Made by a program: the position numbers and the translations under genes
In this document: positions 10,560 through 22,270 of the stretch, in pieces
Layout of the letters: each line of letters begins with the position of its first letter
How positions within the stretch are numbered: position 1 is the first letter of the stretch
Origin: Pohlia nutans
Taxonomy: Eukaryota; Streptophyta; Bryopsida; Bryales; Mniaceae
Direction: 5' to 3'
Length of the DNA stretch: 64,000 nucleotides
NCBI GenBank assembly: GCA_022496805.1
Contig: CM040093.1
Span: 808,501 to 872,500, forward strand
Notes under the pieces: model-generated
Seen by the model: the letters and a program-made list of their open reading frames with translations, nothing else
The model's database searches: none
What the model was told of the DNA's origin: nothing

Positions 10560-11280
10560 AAATTGCAGAAAGGGGGAGGGGATGAAGTCCTCCGTCCATA
10601 TGTCACGCTGTCAATTTCTGTAATATCACGAAGAAGAGCAGGGGCGTCAATCTCCACGGCCTGGCTCCTTACACTACAGCCACACCTTTTACGTCTGGGT
10701 GCTCCTCTTTGACTGTCATCCTGCGTCTTCTAGATCCTTCTAGTTCCATTGTCGGCGTCGTCTTGAACTGCTCACTGCGCTTTCTTGCTTGCTCGCGTGC
10801 TACACGTCCTGGTTACCCACTCGCGCCGCGCCGTGGTCGTTGCTCGATTGCACCATCACTCGCACTGCTGCCGTGTAGGTGGCTTTCATTGCCCCATCGC
10901 GTGGACGCCGCTCTTGCTTGTGCAACCTCGCCATCTTGTCTTGCCGCCGAAGTGGTGCCGCCCTCGTGAGCTCGTCACCACGCAAAAATCGTCGCCAAAA
11001 CTCCCGGAGCGTATTGCTCGTCGCCCTTCCGCTTGCTCATGTCCACCGCGCTCCCGGCTCCCTATCGACGTTGGCTTCGCGATTGTCGCCCCCGACCCCG
11101 TCTTCGTGCTGATTCCACCTCGCCTTGGATGAGCCGCTATCTCGTCGTCACGTCGTCCCTTGGTCTTGCTTGTTCTGGCTCTCTAGATTCCGAAACTCGC
11201 GATCCCCATCGTGTTCCTGGTTTTGCTCGTTCCGCCTCATTTCACCGTAATCCTCCCGCTCGCCACTGGCGCCCCTAGTT
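10560..11280. other. GC-rich block of unknown nature
   Basis: Base composition is markedly richer in G and C than the surroundings, with pyrimidine-rich plus strand and overlapping open frames of 77-115 codons in several frames. None shows a recognisable domain. It may be a decayed gene or transposon promoter region. No splice-consistent coding path was found. Confidence 0.4.
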
Positions 11281-12747
11281 CACCATGATCTTCCCACTAT
11301 TCACTCTCTTGACCTACTTGCCAATCACCCTTGCAATGAGATCCAAAATCTTCCACTAATTTCTCCCTACCCTGATCTAGTTTTTTTTATCCCCAACCCA
11401 ACACGGCAGGGCTTCGTCTAGAGATTCAAACACAACTGCCAACGAGAAGAGAGAGGAGAGGCTAACATCTAGACAGAGAGGTGAGTTTGACACCCACATC
11501 CAACTTCATCCGCTACGACCTCATTCATCCAAAATACTCACACTCACTTAGACTACCCTAAACTCCTAGTTAACAGGGAGCTAATTCTCCCCAAAAAATA
11601 GAACTTGGGCTTTTCTCATAGCGGAGAGTCCAAATTCTACAACAGTTCCTTAAAAATACTCCCTCTAAAATAATAGGCAAAATAATACAAACACTCAAAA
11701 CCCACGATAAAAAGGTCTAAAAACCCTACTCAGCTAAATTTATTCAGAAAATTAGGAACAACGGTAAAAGGCAATCAACACCTCATGGAAAGTGCTCCCA
11801 AAACACCAATAAATCTAATCAGCTAAAATGCTACAATTAATCATCAAAATGGGAGAAAAAGCCACCAACCTTCACGGTAAGGCTTTACTGCGATTTGTAG
11901 ACTGTTTCAACGGTTCACATGTTTATCCTCCAAAATGTAAGCATTGTTCACTTCAAACATGGCAGACAATGAGTCAGAGTGACACAAACACTACATACTA
12001 CTACCGGTATTAACCCCTGAGAGTCAGAGCATCCAAATTATGGATCATGAATGAATTCAAATGCTTCTGTCTCTCACATACACTTACATGTTTCATCCAT
12101 CCAAATTTCTCTTGATTACTGTGTTGGTTGGTTACAACTTGTACGGTATGGATCTTCAAATTAGACTAATGTCATATTTAAAAATAAACACAATAAGTTG
12201 ATGTCAAGGTGGTCTCTTAGTTCAAAAAATGAGGCCTTGACGATGATTTTCTAAACCAGATAGAACATCATCATAAGTATCTTTTCTTTTTAACCAATCA
12301 CAAAAAAATCAAGGAAAAAATGGTTATTTTTTAATTTATTATTGAGTTTCAATGAAAATTCTTTGAAAAAATTATTTAGAAATATTGGTGATGAATATAG
12401 TAAATCCAATCATACATATGCAATCTACACACCAATATCTACAACTTTGATTTGTATTACAACTACATATTTGTGAACTATCAAGGCATTTATAAAATCA
12501 TTTTCAAACTGCGTGCACCCTTTGACTTTTAAGGGTCCATTTTTTGATTATTGAGATGACTTTTTGGCAAAAGAAAAGTCAAGTTGAAACATGCCAAAAA
12601 AATGAACTCTTATAATGAAACAGAGGGAGTATGTTGCATCAAAATAGTACTTTTTTTGCAAAATTAATTCTTTCTTAGCTTAGTTAGCGATGTTTAAAAA
12701 GATACATTTTGAACCATTTTAAAGTTAACAATGTAAAAAAGGTGCTC
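11281..12747. other. Intergenic DNA
   Basis: AT-rich, with no supported gene and no terminal repeats, up to the left target duplication of the large Mutator-like element. Confidence 0.5.
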
Positions 12748-12756
12748 AATAGGAAG

Positions 12757-12833
12757 CAACGACGCTAGCATGTGAGCCTAGAATGGTGAGCCTAAGAGCT
12801 GTGAGCAGGAAGTTTGTGAGCCTAGAGCCTGAA
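12757..12833 (+). repeat. Left TIR and subterminal GTGAGCC repeats of the large MULE
   Basis: It starts CAACGACGCTAGCATGTG and contains four GTGAGC(C) units spaced 10-24 bp apart before a GAATTTTT tract. The order mirrors the right end. Such repeated subterminal motifs are typical transposase-binding arrays. Confidence 0.85.
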
Positions 12834-13300
12834 TTTTTCCAAATTTAGAAAATTTACTATTTATAGTAAAAAATGCGTCTTATTACCGTGGGACCCTATT
12901 ACCGTGCTTTAGTTTTATTATGGATAAATTTCACTATTTTCAAGTTTACTTCCCTGAAGACGCATAAAATTCCTAAAAAAGTGTATCATTTCACTAGGTT
13001 TGCTGATTTAGGGACCCTGCCGAAACTTTTGTTTTTTGATCAAGCTTGAGTGCCATCAATTGGGTCTCGGGCCCGAGACCCATACCCACACCTAATCAGG
13101 TTGATCAAAGTTATATGGCGTATGGACGTTGCTGATCAGAATCTTTTAATAATAAAAGGTTTTTTTTTTTTTTTTCTCCAGAGTCATAGCGTGACTATAG
13201 AATGACGTCATGCATCATTACAAAATCCTACATGGCCCAAGCTCTAGGGTTGCCACGAGTCTACGTAGTAGGCTATAATTCATAGATCAACATTCTAATT

Positions 13301-16300
13301 CTAAACTGTTGTTTTGATGATTTCAGCAGCTTCAAGAATCTTCTTTGTTTCGTCGAAGCTAAGGGTAGGGGCATGCATGAACTTGTCATTATCAAAGTCT
13401 AGTTTGCAAAAGAACCGAAATACGTAATAGATATGCTTGCAGTTGACATAAGCACCACACTTGCCAACACTTGAACCGTTCATGCTAACAAAGTGTGGGC
13501 AAGTGCACGATGGAAAGTTAGACAATGTGACGTTGTAAACTTTCTGATCTGGCTCCACTCTAGACTACATTGTGATGACTGCACCAAGTCCAGGATATGG
13601 AATGATCTTCACCGCTTGGATTATAGCCTTGACGTTCCTTGCACTCTCCCATTGGTTGCGATGGGCCTCACACAGAGCTTTAGGACTGCGTCGAACGGTC
13701 TTGCCGCCTTGAATAGAAGGAACTTTATCTGCGTGAGCGGGTTGAGGATAATTCCAGACCACGGGCTCAAATATATTGGAGGTCGTAAAGAGGCGGCGAG
13801 GTGACATGGCGGTTTTAGCTTGCAATCGAAATCCTGCCTCTTCCAATTCCATAATTTCTGAACGTGTGAGGTCCGTCCCCACTAGAACGGGCCAAATGTC
13901 AGGGATGTTGGGTCGCGTTAGTACGTGTCCACGCTTGGGTCCCATGACACATCGAGCAATCTGATCAGGGCAAAACCAGAAATCTTCGGTTTTGTGTCGA
14001 GCTCCTCTGAACGTTGGAACTTGCCTCTCACCTTTGTACGTGGGAGCAGCGGTGGCCTTACCACCCTTGGCAATGACCATCTTGCACCTGATGTTTGTTT
14101 GGGCTTGAACAGCGTGGCACTTGTTCTTCGTCTTGTGCGAAATTCTAGCAATGTGCCACTCGTGAACGTTGCAATCGGTTTCTTGCACGTGCGTGACGTG
14201 TGGCATTGGAGAAGTAACCTCTGGAATCGGTTGAAGTTGCACTCTTGCAGAAGCGGATCTTGTTTGGACTCGAGGATGTGAGAAGTTAACTTTGTCCGGG
14301 CGATGCGAATCACCCTCGGACCCAATCGGGAGGTCCAGCTTCCTTTTAACAGATCCAAAGAGCTCCTCTCCTTCTAAATGAGGGACTCGTGTACAAACGT
14401 CCTCTGCTCCCGGCATTTCGCTAAGGGCTTGGGCAATCTTTTTTCCATCCAGCGACGCCATTGCCCGCTTAAGCTTGAGGTCATGCTTCGAGGGGCCCTT
14501 CCCAGATGCGCCGCCACAAAGATAGGAGCGGTAGTTGGCCATTTGCATAAAGGCACGGATCCAGTTGTCACAAGTAGCTACAAACAAGTCGGTGCCTCGC
14601 TTTCCGGACGCTTGAAGCCACTTATTGTGAACTGTCTCCGAGAGGTTGCAGGTCGGAATCTCAGCAAGTTCGTCAGGGGTAAGGTCCTGTTTCACATTTC
14701 AACAAGGAAGAATGGTAAGTGAATGGGGTTTAGATATAGAATAGCGATACATAAGTGCAAATGAAATGAGAGTTCAACATTAGTCTCACCGTCTCCATGA
14801 ACCCTCCCCATTGGCGATAACGAAAGTGCCAAAATGCTAACCAATCTTCCAGTTCTCGGATCGAATCTTCATCAGCTGCACCAGACGAATACCACCAGGC
14901 CTTCAATTGCAAGTACATCTAATCTGCTTCTGCCATGGTTGTGGCATCCTTGTATTGCCGACAAAGCCGAATATGTTGTGCTTGGAACACCTTGGCATTG
15001 TGCTTTTCGGTATGCTTGTGCATGGAGGTAGCCCAATGGAAAAGGCAAGTTCGTTCGCGGTCCACCATAGGAACTTTGGGGTCACCCGAACCATATACAG
15101 TTCGTACAGCATTGAAATTGGCTTGTGCGCTATCGCACATGAATCCTTTGAAATCTGGATTGGGCACACCATTGTCTTTCATGACGTTATTCAAGCAATT
15201 CCAAAATATCATCTGGCCTTCTGTACCCTCGGTCTGCATATCACACACTGCAATAGTCATCACTTTGCAATATTTTGAATCATACACATGGCACGCTAGC
15301 GTTGTCCACGACTTCACCCTCTTCACGTGATCAAACATCACGAAACAATGTTCGAGATCGCCTTCGGGTTGCATTCGTCTCACAAGATCAACGCCGCTGC
15401 CAGGACCGTCAACGAGCATTTTGAATAAGTATACTTTGTCTTTGCCTTGTCCAGGGAACACACTGTCGTGAATAAACTCGATCTTTGCATGACTCTTCAT
15501 AGTAAGAATTCGGTCTATCTCGCCAGCACCTTTCAGCTTATCGCGATATGTAGCAACGATGTTGCGAACACTGGGGGAACTGAGGAGTTGGAATTTATCC
15601 ATAACTTTTTCTAGAGCCTCTTCGCGGAGCATCTCCTTGGGTCCGTCCCCATTGTGAATGAGGAACGTCTCCAAAAATTCTTTGCTTGCAGCCAGTGCAA
15701 TCGCAGAATTCTTTGCCGAAGGAGTCTTGGCCACCTCTTGAGCAATCAACTCTGTTACAGTCTCCATAGTCTCCCTGCATTGTCCTTCAGTTACCGGGTG
15801 TTTGTGATTTCCTAAATGGATGCACGCTCGCGACATGTTACCAGCGTTGACCACGTAATAGATACGAGCTGCACAAAAATCAATGCAGGTAGGGGGCTTC
15901 TTGCAAACCTTGCAAACTAGTGAAGAATCTGCAGGGGGGTCTTGACATACACCAAAAGGAAGTGTAGTGGTGCCATACCACTCCGTCTTGTTCACCTTTG
16001 AAGTCCTCGCAAAGTAATCACAATCTTTGTTCTTGCAAACCAAATGTCCCACGCAACTCGACCTTTTGAACTTCAAACCTAGGTTGTTGTGGATATTAGA
16101 CGTCAATGTGCGACACCATGCGTGACCGTCGTAGCGCTTGTCCATTCCCTCCATAGAAGAATAAGCACTTCCACGACAAGGTGGCAATTCAAACACGACG
16201 TTTCCATCGAACTTGGTGGGAAGGAATTTGACTTTGTGATACTCGACAGCATCAAAATCTATTTGAGCTAATTCGTTACGACAACGTGGAACACTGGACA

Positions 16301-16934
16301 GCTTTCTAAGGCACTGCATCACACTCAAACACTCTGAAGATACTGGAAATACTGGAGGAAGAGACCAAGATGACGAGGTAGGAGTATTGGCTGGAGTGCG
16401 AGTTCTAGAGGGAGTATTAGATGAAGAGGGAAAGGAGACTAATTTACTTGGATGTTGACATGCACGTGAGGTCGAGCGAGTATCTCCATCAGACTCAAAA
16501 GTCAAATCAATTAATGGTTCCACTCGCTCCTGCTTGACATTGCAAAGTTTCATCATGATATTAGTCACAGAACGTCCTTGGTCAGAGGACTGATGACTAT
16601 CGGCACGTGAAAGAGGTAGTTGAACAGTAGAACCATCTGACATGGGTGCAAGGATCTCAGTGGACGCAGCTACTGTCTCAGGAGCTAAACCATACGCTCT
16701 ATATTGCCCAGGATGGAGAAGCCAGTAGAATCCTTCCTTATCACTACATTTTGACTGTAAGATTGCCTCTTTGATGACTCCATAGTTGGCTAAGACCTCT
16801 TCCTCCAACATGATGGAAGACTCACAAAAACCAAAACGAATATGCAAGAGATGGGCAGGCACTCGGACAAACCCTTCTTCACCAATCGGCACCTTCAAGG
16901 GGACATCGTGACCTGCAGCAAGGATGTTGGCCAT
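13301..16934 (-). pseudogene. MULE transposase with zinc-finger N-terminus and SWIM domain (two in-frame TAG codons)
   Basis: Exon 1 runs 16934-14790 and exon 2 14686-13301, joined across a 103-bp GT-AG intron; the phase is kept and the structure matches the second copy at 51528-55206. The product would be about 1176 residues. It has a Cys/His-rich region (RYDGHAW at about 267-273, C294, C300, C305, CKVC 341-344, then CIHLGNHKH at 371-379), reminiscent of the WRKY-GCM1 zinc-finger group of MULEs. A MULE-like DDE region follows, with FDHVKRV (D about 535), FMCDSAQANF (D about 601) and CLFHW (C630, H633). At the C-terminus lies a SWIM finger (CTCPHF...CKHIYYVF). Residues 139-145 (EPLIDLT) resemble a SUMO-interacting motif. 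TAG stops at 14919-14921 and 13565-13567 interrupt an otherwise unshifted frame, so the copy is probably inactive. Assignment to MULE rests on motifs, the 9-bp duplication and the SWIM domain. Confidence 0.8.
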
Positions 16935-17502
16935 GGAAAGTAGGCAGTGGGCTAATGTGAATCTAATAGAACTAATATGCGTAATACATAGAGGACAGTA
17001 CTAATGGGGAAGTGAGATGCAAATGAAGCCAAATGCATTGAAGATATATACAATAGTACAGGGGAAATAGGAATCACAATAATTCAAGGTACGACAAGGC
17101 TTCATGGGTCTTGACGGCGCTCTAGTCTAAACTTGACGCACAACGTGGCTGTCAAGAGGAAATGAAAATTGCAAGGTGGAAAGATTGACAAGAGCCTTAT
17201 TAGTGTACAATAAATAATTAGTACGTGATTGATTGGCATTGGTACATGCTGTCCGATTGTATTATTGGATAAGCGCTGATGTTTGCCATCCACGACTAAA
17301 CAAATAATGTGAAGTGTCATATAAAAACTTCATTAAACGAGAATGACCTCATTATGATGGCAGTTCACAATCAATCATCTCGGAAGTAGTATTTATTCCA
17401 TACATCCATTGTTGTACATACATGACTGGATGAAAGCACAAATCGTGCAAATCCACATGAAACAATTCTAACATGGATGCATATGATATTCCTCTGCACG
17501 AC
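16935..17502. other. Region upstream of the MULE transposase
   Basis: About 570 bases between the transposase start and the next minus-strand ORF. It presumably contains the transposase promoter. No long frame or clear motif is seen. Confidence 0.4.
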
Positions 17503-17961
17503 CTAGAACTGTTCCATGGCGTCCCAAAAGGGAGGTTTTGCTTCATCGTCAAAAAAATCTTCTACTGCATCTGCGATCTCTTTTGGCACTATTCTTATGT
17601 CGTCGCACTCAATATTGCATGGGTCAGGAAGGCCGAGCATGTTGCAGACTTCATGACACCACATAAGACGCCATACTAAGGGATGCCTTGGCTTGTCACC
17701 CCATATTCCGCAAGGAACATCGTATTGGTCGAGAATGTCTTTGTCCAGCAGAATGATTGCCTTGTCAATTAACTGATTGTCAGAGCTGGGCAACTCGGAC
17801 ATCCAAAGCTCAATCGCTCCTTGCACGGACTCAATAGGGTATGCCATTTGAATCTTGCGGCCATGCATGAAGTACTCAGGGTAATCCTCGACATCACGAC
17901 ACCATAATGGTCCCCACATCGCCTCGATTGAATCCATGGGTGATCCTTGCCCGTATGTCAA
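17503..17961 (-). CDS. Small accessory ORF of the MULE, possible ParB-like relative
   Basis: A 152-residue frame in the same orientation as the transposase and 570 bases upstream of it. Its residues MWGPLWCRDVEDYPEYF resemble MWGPFWDEENEKFNKYL of the ParB-like exon of the methyltransferase-like gene. After both comes a hydrophobic segment ending in an ILLD or IVLD motif. It lacks the DGNHR motif. The C-terminus is acidic (VEDFFDDEAKPP). Just upstream on the minus strand lies an 18-T tract and a plausible AG acceptor, so this may be the last exon of a longer gene. No domain is recognised with confidence and the function is unknown. Confidence 0.45.
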   Translation of the reverse strand: MTYGQGSPMDSIEAMWGPLWCRDVEDYPEYFMHGRKIQMAYPIESVQGAIELWMSELPSSDNQLIDKAIILLDKDILDQYDVPCGIWGDKPRHPLVWRLMWCHEVCNMLGLPDPCNIECDDIRIVPKEIADAVEDFFDDEAKPPFWDAMEQF

Positions 17962-18641
17962 AAAAAAAAAAAAAAAAACTCAAAAGCATAAAGACACCAT
18001 CAATTCAAGTGGCATGAAATTCCACCACATGGTCTCATGTTATGTAGGCGTTCAGAGGTGCGTAAACCATAATTATAACATCATGCTTTCATCATGTCAG
18101 ATGTCCTAAGTCACATCCATATGGAGAGGGTTAAAGGTCAGAAGCGGCAGTTAGCAATTCGGAATTGGCGTACAGAAGAAAATAGTATGATGAGAGGATT
18201 CGTAAATCGTGTCAGTAAACATTGGAGATATAATAGCTATGATGTCTCACATGAGCATCGTCATGGCTCTGACAATAAGATTGGACTTCATTGTGAAGCG
18301 AAAGACGGCGCTCACAGACTATATTATTGGATATTATCCATCAAAAGCTAAAACATTTAGCATGCCTAGGTGTCAATGTATTATTGTCATGATATTTGGG
18401 CATCTAGTTGTTATTTATATTATAGTCCCGCAAATTTGAATGGGAGAGACTTTCGTCAAATACTTTTAGATGAAGTGTCTGAAAACGTATATAAGAGCAC
18501 AATACCAAGGCCTGGAAAATCATATCAGATGTAGTTTCTCCATGTGATGGATCTTTGTCAGTGTTATTTAGTGTTTGGAGTTTTCCATTGTTTCTAGTAT
18601 TTAAGTTGGCGCTCTAGTAGTGTAGAATACCTTTTAGACAG
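17962..18641. other. Inter-ORF region of the MULE
   Basis: It starts with a homopolymer A run of about 19 bases (17960-17978) and then holds AT-rich sequence with no supported frame. It separates divergent ORFs and may be a shared promoter region. Confidence 0.4.
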
Positions 18642-18989
18642 ATGCTTGACAGAAACTGTCATCTTGAGTTTGAAGGACCTAGTGGACCAAAGAAGAAAAA
18701 GAAAAGGCGTCGTCTAATGTTTTCAAGCAAGCGAGCATTGGAGCGGTCAAAGATGAGACCCCCCAAACTCAAGCCAAAAGTGAGGGATGTTGATTACTGC
18801 TCACCGATGAGTATAGACTTTGGGGACGACGATGTGGCAGATTTGGCGTCCTCTCAAGATATCCTGACATTGAGCGACATGTTAGACCATGCGGAATCAC
18901 AGCAAGACATTATAAGTGACAGTGATGAAGGATGGCAACATGTAAGTGATGACCCCTCCATCTGTATAGGATGTGCAACAATACAATAA
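18642..18989 (+). CDS. Small basic-then-acidic ORF inside the MULE
   Basis: A 115-residue frame with a strongly basic N-terminal third (GPKKKKKRRR, then SSKRALERSK), which looks like a nuclear localisation or nucleic-acid-binding segment. A serine/aspartate-rich acidic part follows (IDFGDDDVADLASS, DIISDSDEGW). It is divergent from the minus-strand ORF at 17503-17961. The second MULE has a comparably placed ORF with a basic N-terminus (56415). A good donor (CAT/GTAAGTGA near 18940) suggests it may continue into another exon. No family is recognised. Confidence 0.4.
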   Translation: MLDRNCHLEFEGPSGPKKKKKRRRLMFSSKRALERSKMRPPKLKPKVRDVDYCSPMSIDFGDDDVADLASSQDILTLSDMLDHAESQQDIISDSDEGWQHVSDDPSICIGCATIQ

Positions 18990-19599
18990 ATTAGATAAAG
19001 TCTGCACGAGGCGTGATTGAATTATTTCCACACGAAGGAAGATAATTCCAATTCTACATGAGGTAGATAGTAAATATACGTGAGGCTAATACACGAACGA
19101 GGGGGTGGCCAATGGATCCCACCGCTGTACATGTGGTAGGATGGCGTGCATTAACTGAGCCTCCATTAGGGTTTTGGTCTCAAGCTCGTACATAATGCGT
19201 TCACTCGTGTTTAGGTTTTCAGTCTCAAGCTCGTACGTGACGGTGAGTGTCTCCACGCTGGAGGTACCAAATTGTAGCTCGTGTATTCTATATGCTTGCC
19301 ATACTCTCAACTTTATTGCTCACTGATGCATCGCGTGGGAAATTTGATGACAGGGGAGATTAAGCGCGGAGGTTGGTGAAGGCGCCACAACTTGCAGTAC
19401 GATGCGGATGACGAGGCAGAAGGCGCACGTCACCACCGATGATGGCAACCCTGGAGCTTCCGCCCCTGGCTCAAGAAATGAGGAGGTGGGTCTGCTCTCA
19501 ATTTCCTCTCGTGCTGAATGATTAGGGTTCGTGCGTTCGTGCGTTCGTGCGTTGGCAGTGCGTTGCTCGAATTCGAGTTGGTCGATCTCGCGTTGGAAA
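18990..19599. other. Transition into the minisatellite
   Basis: Non-coding sequence within the MULE. It includes GTGCGTTC direct repeats near 19530-19550 and an AAACCCTAA telo-box-like motif near 19605. No supported gene. Confidence 0.4.
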
Positions 19600-22270
19600 G
19601 CTTAAACCCTAATCTAGTGCTCGTCATGCTCGTCACGCTACTGCTCGTCACGCTCGTCACGCTCGTCACTGGTATTGCTCGTCACGCTATTGCCTTTACG
19701 CGCTCGTAGTGGTGCTCGTCACGCCCCTATAGGTTCTGGTCATGCTAGTATTGATTGTCATTGAGCTCGCCACGGCAGTGCGTTGGTCGAATTCGCGTTG
19801 GTCGATCTCGCATTGGAAACCCTAAACCCTAAACTGGTGCTCGTCACGCTCGTCACGCTATTGCTCGTCACGCTACTGCTCGTCACGCTCGTCACTGGAA
19901 TTACTCGTCACGCTACTGCCTCACTGGTATTGCTCGTCACGGTGGTCTTCACGGTAGTCTTTATGTTTGTCACGTTGGTTGGGGATCAGACCCTGTCACC
20001 GAGGGTGGAGCATCGGGGCCGACGGTCCAAACTTCCAAGTTTGACTTGATCAAATCCTCACTGGTATTGCTCGTCACGCAATTGTCTCACTGGTATTGCT
20101 CGTCACGCAATTGTCTCACTGGTATTGCTCATCACGCAATTGTCTCACTGGTATTGCTCGTCACGCTATTGCTCGTCACGCTATTGCTCGTCATGCTACT
20201 TCCTTTACTCGCTCGTAGTGGTGCTCGTCACGCCCCTATAGGTTCTGGTCACGCTAGTATTGATTGTTATTGAGCTCGCCTCGGCAGTGCGTTGGTCGAA
20301 TTCGCGTTGGTCGAACTCGCGTTGGAAAGCCTAAACCCTAAACTGGTGCTCGTCACGCTCGTCACGCTATTGCTCGTCACGCTACTGCTCGTCACGCTCG
20401 TCACTGGTATTGCTCGTCATGCTATTGTCTCACTGGTATTGCTCGCCACGGTGGTCTTCACGGTGGTCCTATTGTTTGTCACGCTGGAAGGGGGATCAGA
20501 CCCTGTCACCGAGGGTAGAGCATCGGGGCCGACGGTCCAAACTTCCAAGTTTGACTTGATCAATGCCTCACTGGTATTGCTCGTCACTGGTCACGCAAGT
20601 ATTGATTGTGATTGAGCTCGCAAAGATACTCGTCACACTTGATGCTGATGGTACTCGACCCGCTCCTGTTGGTGGGTCACGTTTTTACTGGTGTTAAGGT
20701 GCTAGTATTGCTAGTCACACTGGTGTTGGTACTCGTGACGGTGGTCGTCACGTTCGTCACACAAGTATGGGATCTCGAATTCGTGTTGGTCGATCTCGCG
20801 TTGGAAAGCCTAAACCCTAGACTGGTGCTCGTCACGCTCGTCACTCTATTGCTCGTCACGCTCGTCACGCTATTGCTCGTCACGGAGTTGCTCGTCACGC
20901 TCGTCACTGGTCTTGCTCGTCACGCTACATGCTCGTCACTAGTCTTGCTCGTCACGCTTCTCACTGGTCTTGCTCGTCACGCTCGTCACTGGTCTTGCTC
21001 GTCACGCCTTTACACGCTCGTAGTGGTGCTCTTATTATTGCTTTTATTATTTCTTGTCAATGGTATTGCTCGTCACGCTCGTCTTATTATTTCTTGTCAC
21101 TGGTATTGCTCGTCACACTCGTCACTGGTATTGCTTGTCAAGCTTGTGGGTGATCAGACCCTATCACCCAGGGTGGAGCATCGGGGCCGACGGTCCAAAC
21201 TGCGAAGGTTGACTTGATCAATGCCGTCACTCAAGTATGGGATCTTGAATTCAAGTTGGTCGATCTCGCGATGGAATGCCTAATCCCTAAATTGGTGCTC
21301 ATCACGCTCGTCACGCTCGTCACGCTATTGCTCGTCACGCTCGTCACACTATTGCTCGTCATGCTCGTCATGCTATTGCTCGTCACGCTCGTCACGCTAC
21401 TGCTCGTCACGCTACTGCTCGTCACGCTATTGCTCGTCACGTTCGTCACGCTACTGCTCGTCACGTTCGTCACGCTACTGCTCGTCACGCAATTGCTCGT
21501 CACGCACTTCACTAGTATTGCTCGTCACGCTCGTCACGCACGTCACTGGTATTGCTCGTCACGCTCGTCACGCTATTGCTCATCACGCTCGTCATTGGTA
21601 TTGCTCGTCACGCTACTGTCTTTGTACGCTCGTAGTGGTGCTCTTATTATTGCTCTTAGTATTGCTCGTCACGCTGGTGGAGGATCAGACCTTGTCACCG
21701 AGGGTGGAGCATCGGGGCCGACGGTCCAAACTGAGAGGTTTGACTTGATCAATGCCGTCACGCTCGCCTAAATTTTCGTCGCGCCCTTGTAGGTTTTGGT
21801 CACGCTGATCTCGCTCGGAATTAGTTCTAGAAGCACTCCTCTCAAGCTCACAGCGCTTCTCATCACGCTAGTCTTAAGTTTCATCATCACTCGTCATCTT
21901 CAAACTGGGCTCCTGTTGTTGCAATTACTCAAATCCTGGACGCTCGTCACGTTGATTCAGTTGGTGCTCGTCACGCTCGTCACTCACTCGTCGAGCATCT
22001 CACGCTGGTGATGCACGTCACGCACCAATAGTGTGTTAGGATCAGACCCTGACTCCGAGGGTGTAGCCACGTCACGCACCAATAGCGTGGGGAGATCAGA
22101 CCCTGACTCTGAGGTTGGCTGAGAGATGAGATGGCCACTTGAGGTACCATGAGATCAACCCCTGCTGCCGAGGGTCAAGGCTCGGCCCCGACAGTCTAAA
22201 TTCAGGAGCCTAGGTTGATCACTGCCTTGCTCCGATGGTAGAGCTTCGGGACCGATGGTCCAGACTGGCA
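19600..22270. repeat. GCTCGTCACG minisatellite, block A
   Basis: Dense tandem 9- to 18-mers built on GCTCGTCAC, with fillers such as GCTATTGCTCGTCACG and GGTATTGCTCGTCAC. Every 450-660 bp the array is broken by a conserved core containing TCGGGGCCGACGGTCCA between a GATCAGACCC start and a TTGATCA end (near 19984, 20493, 21152, 21682 and 22150). Telo-box AAACCCTAAAC motifs recur after GTTGGAAAGC or GTTGGAAACC phrases. Long frames exist on both strands only because the unit lacks stops. Confidence 0.9.

Noticed and set aside
11262..11280. TGGCGCCC resembling a primer-binding site after a possible LTR end
   Set aside because: Only eight bases match and no second LTR or polypurine tract is present.
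13200..13300. Possible copy of the 25-nt 3' element after the first transposase
   Set aside because: Only scattered short matches (GGCCC, ACGTAG) occur; there is no alignable copy.
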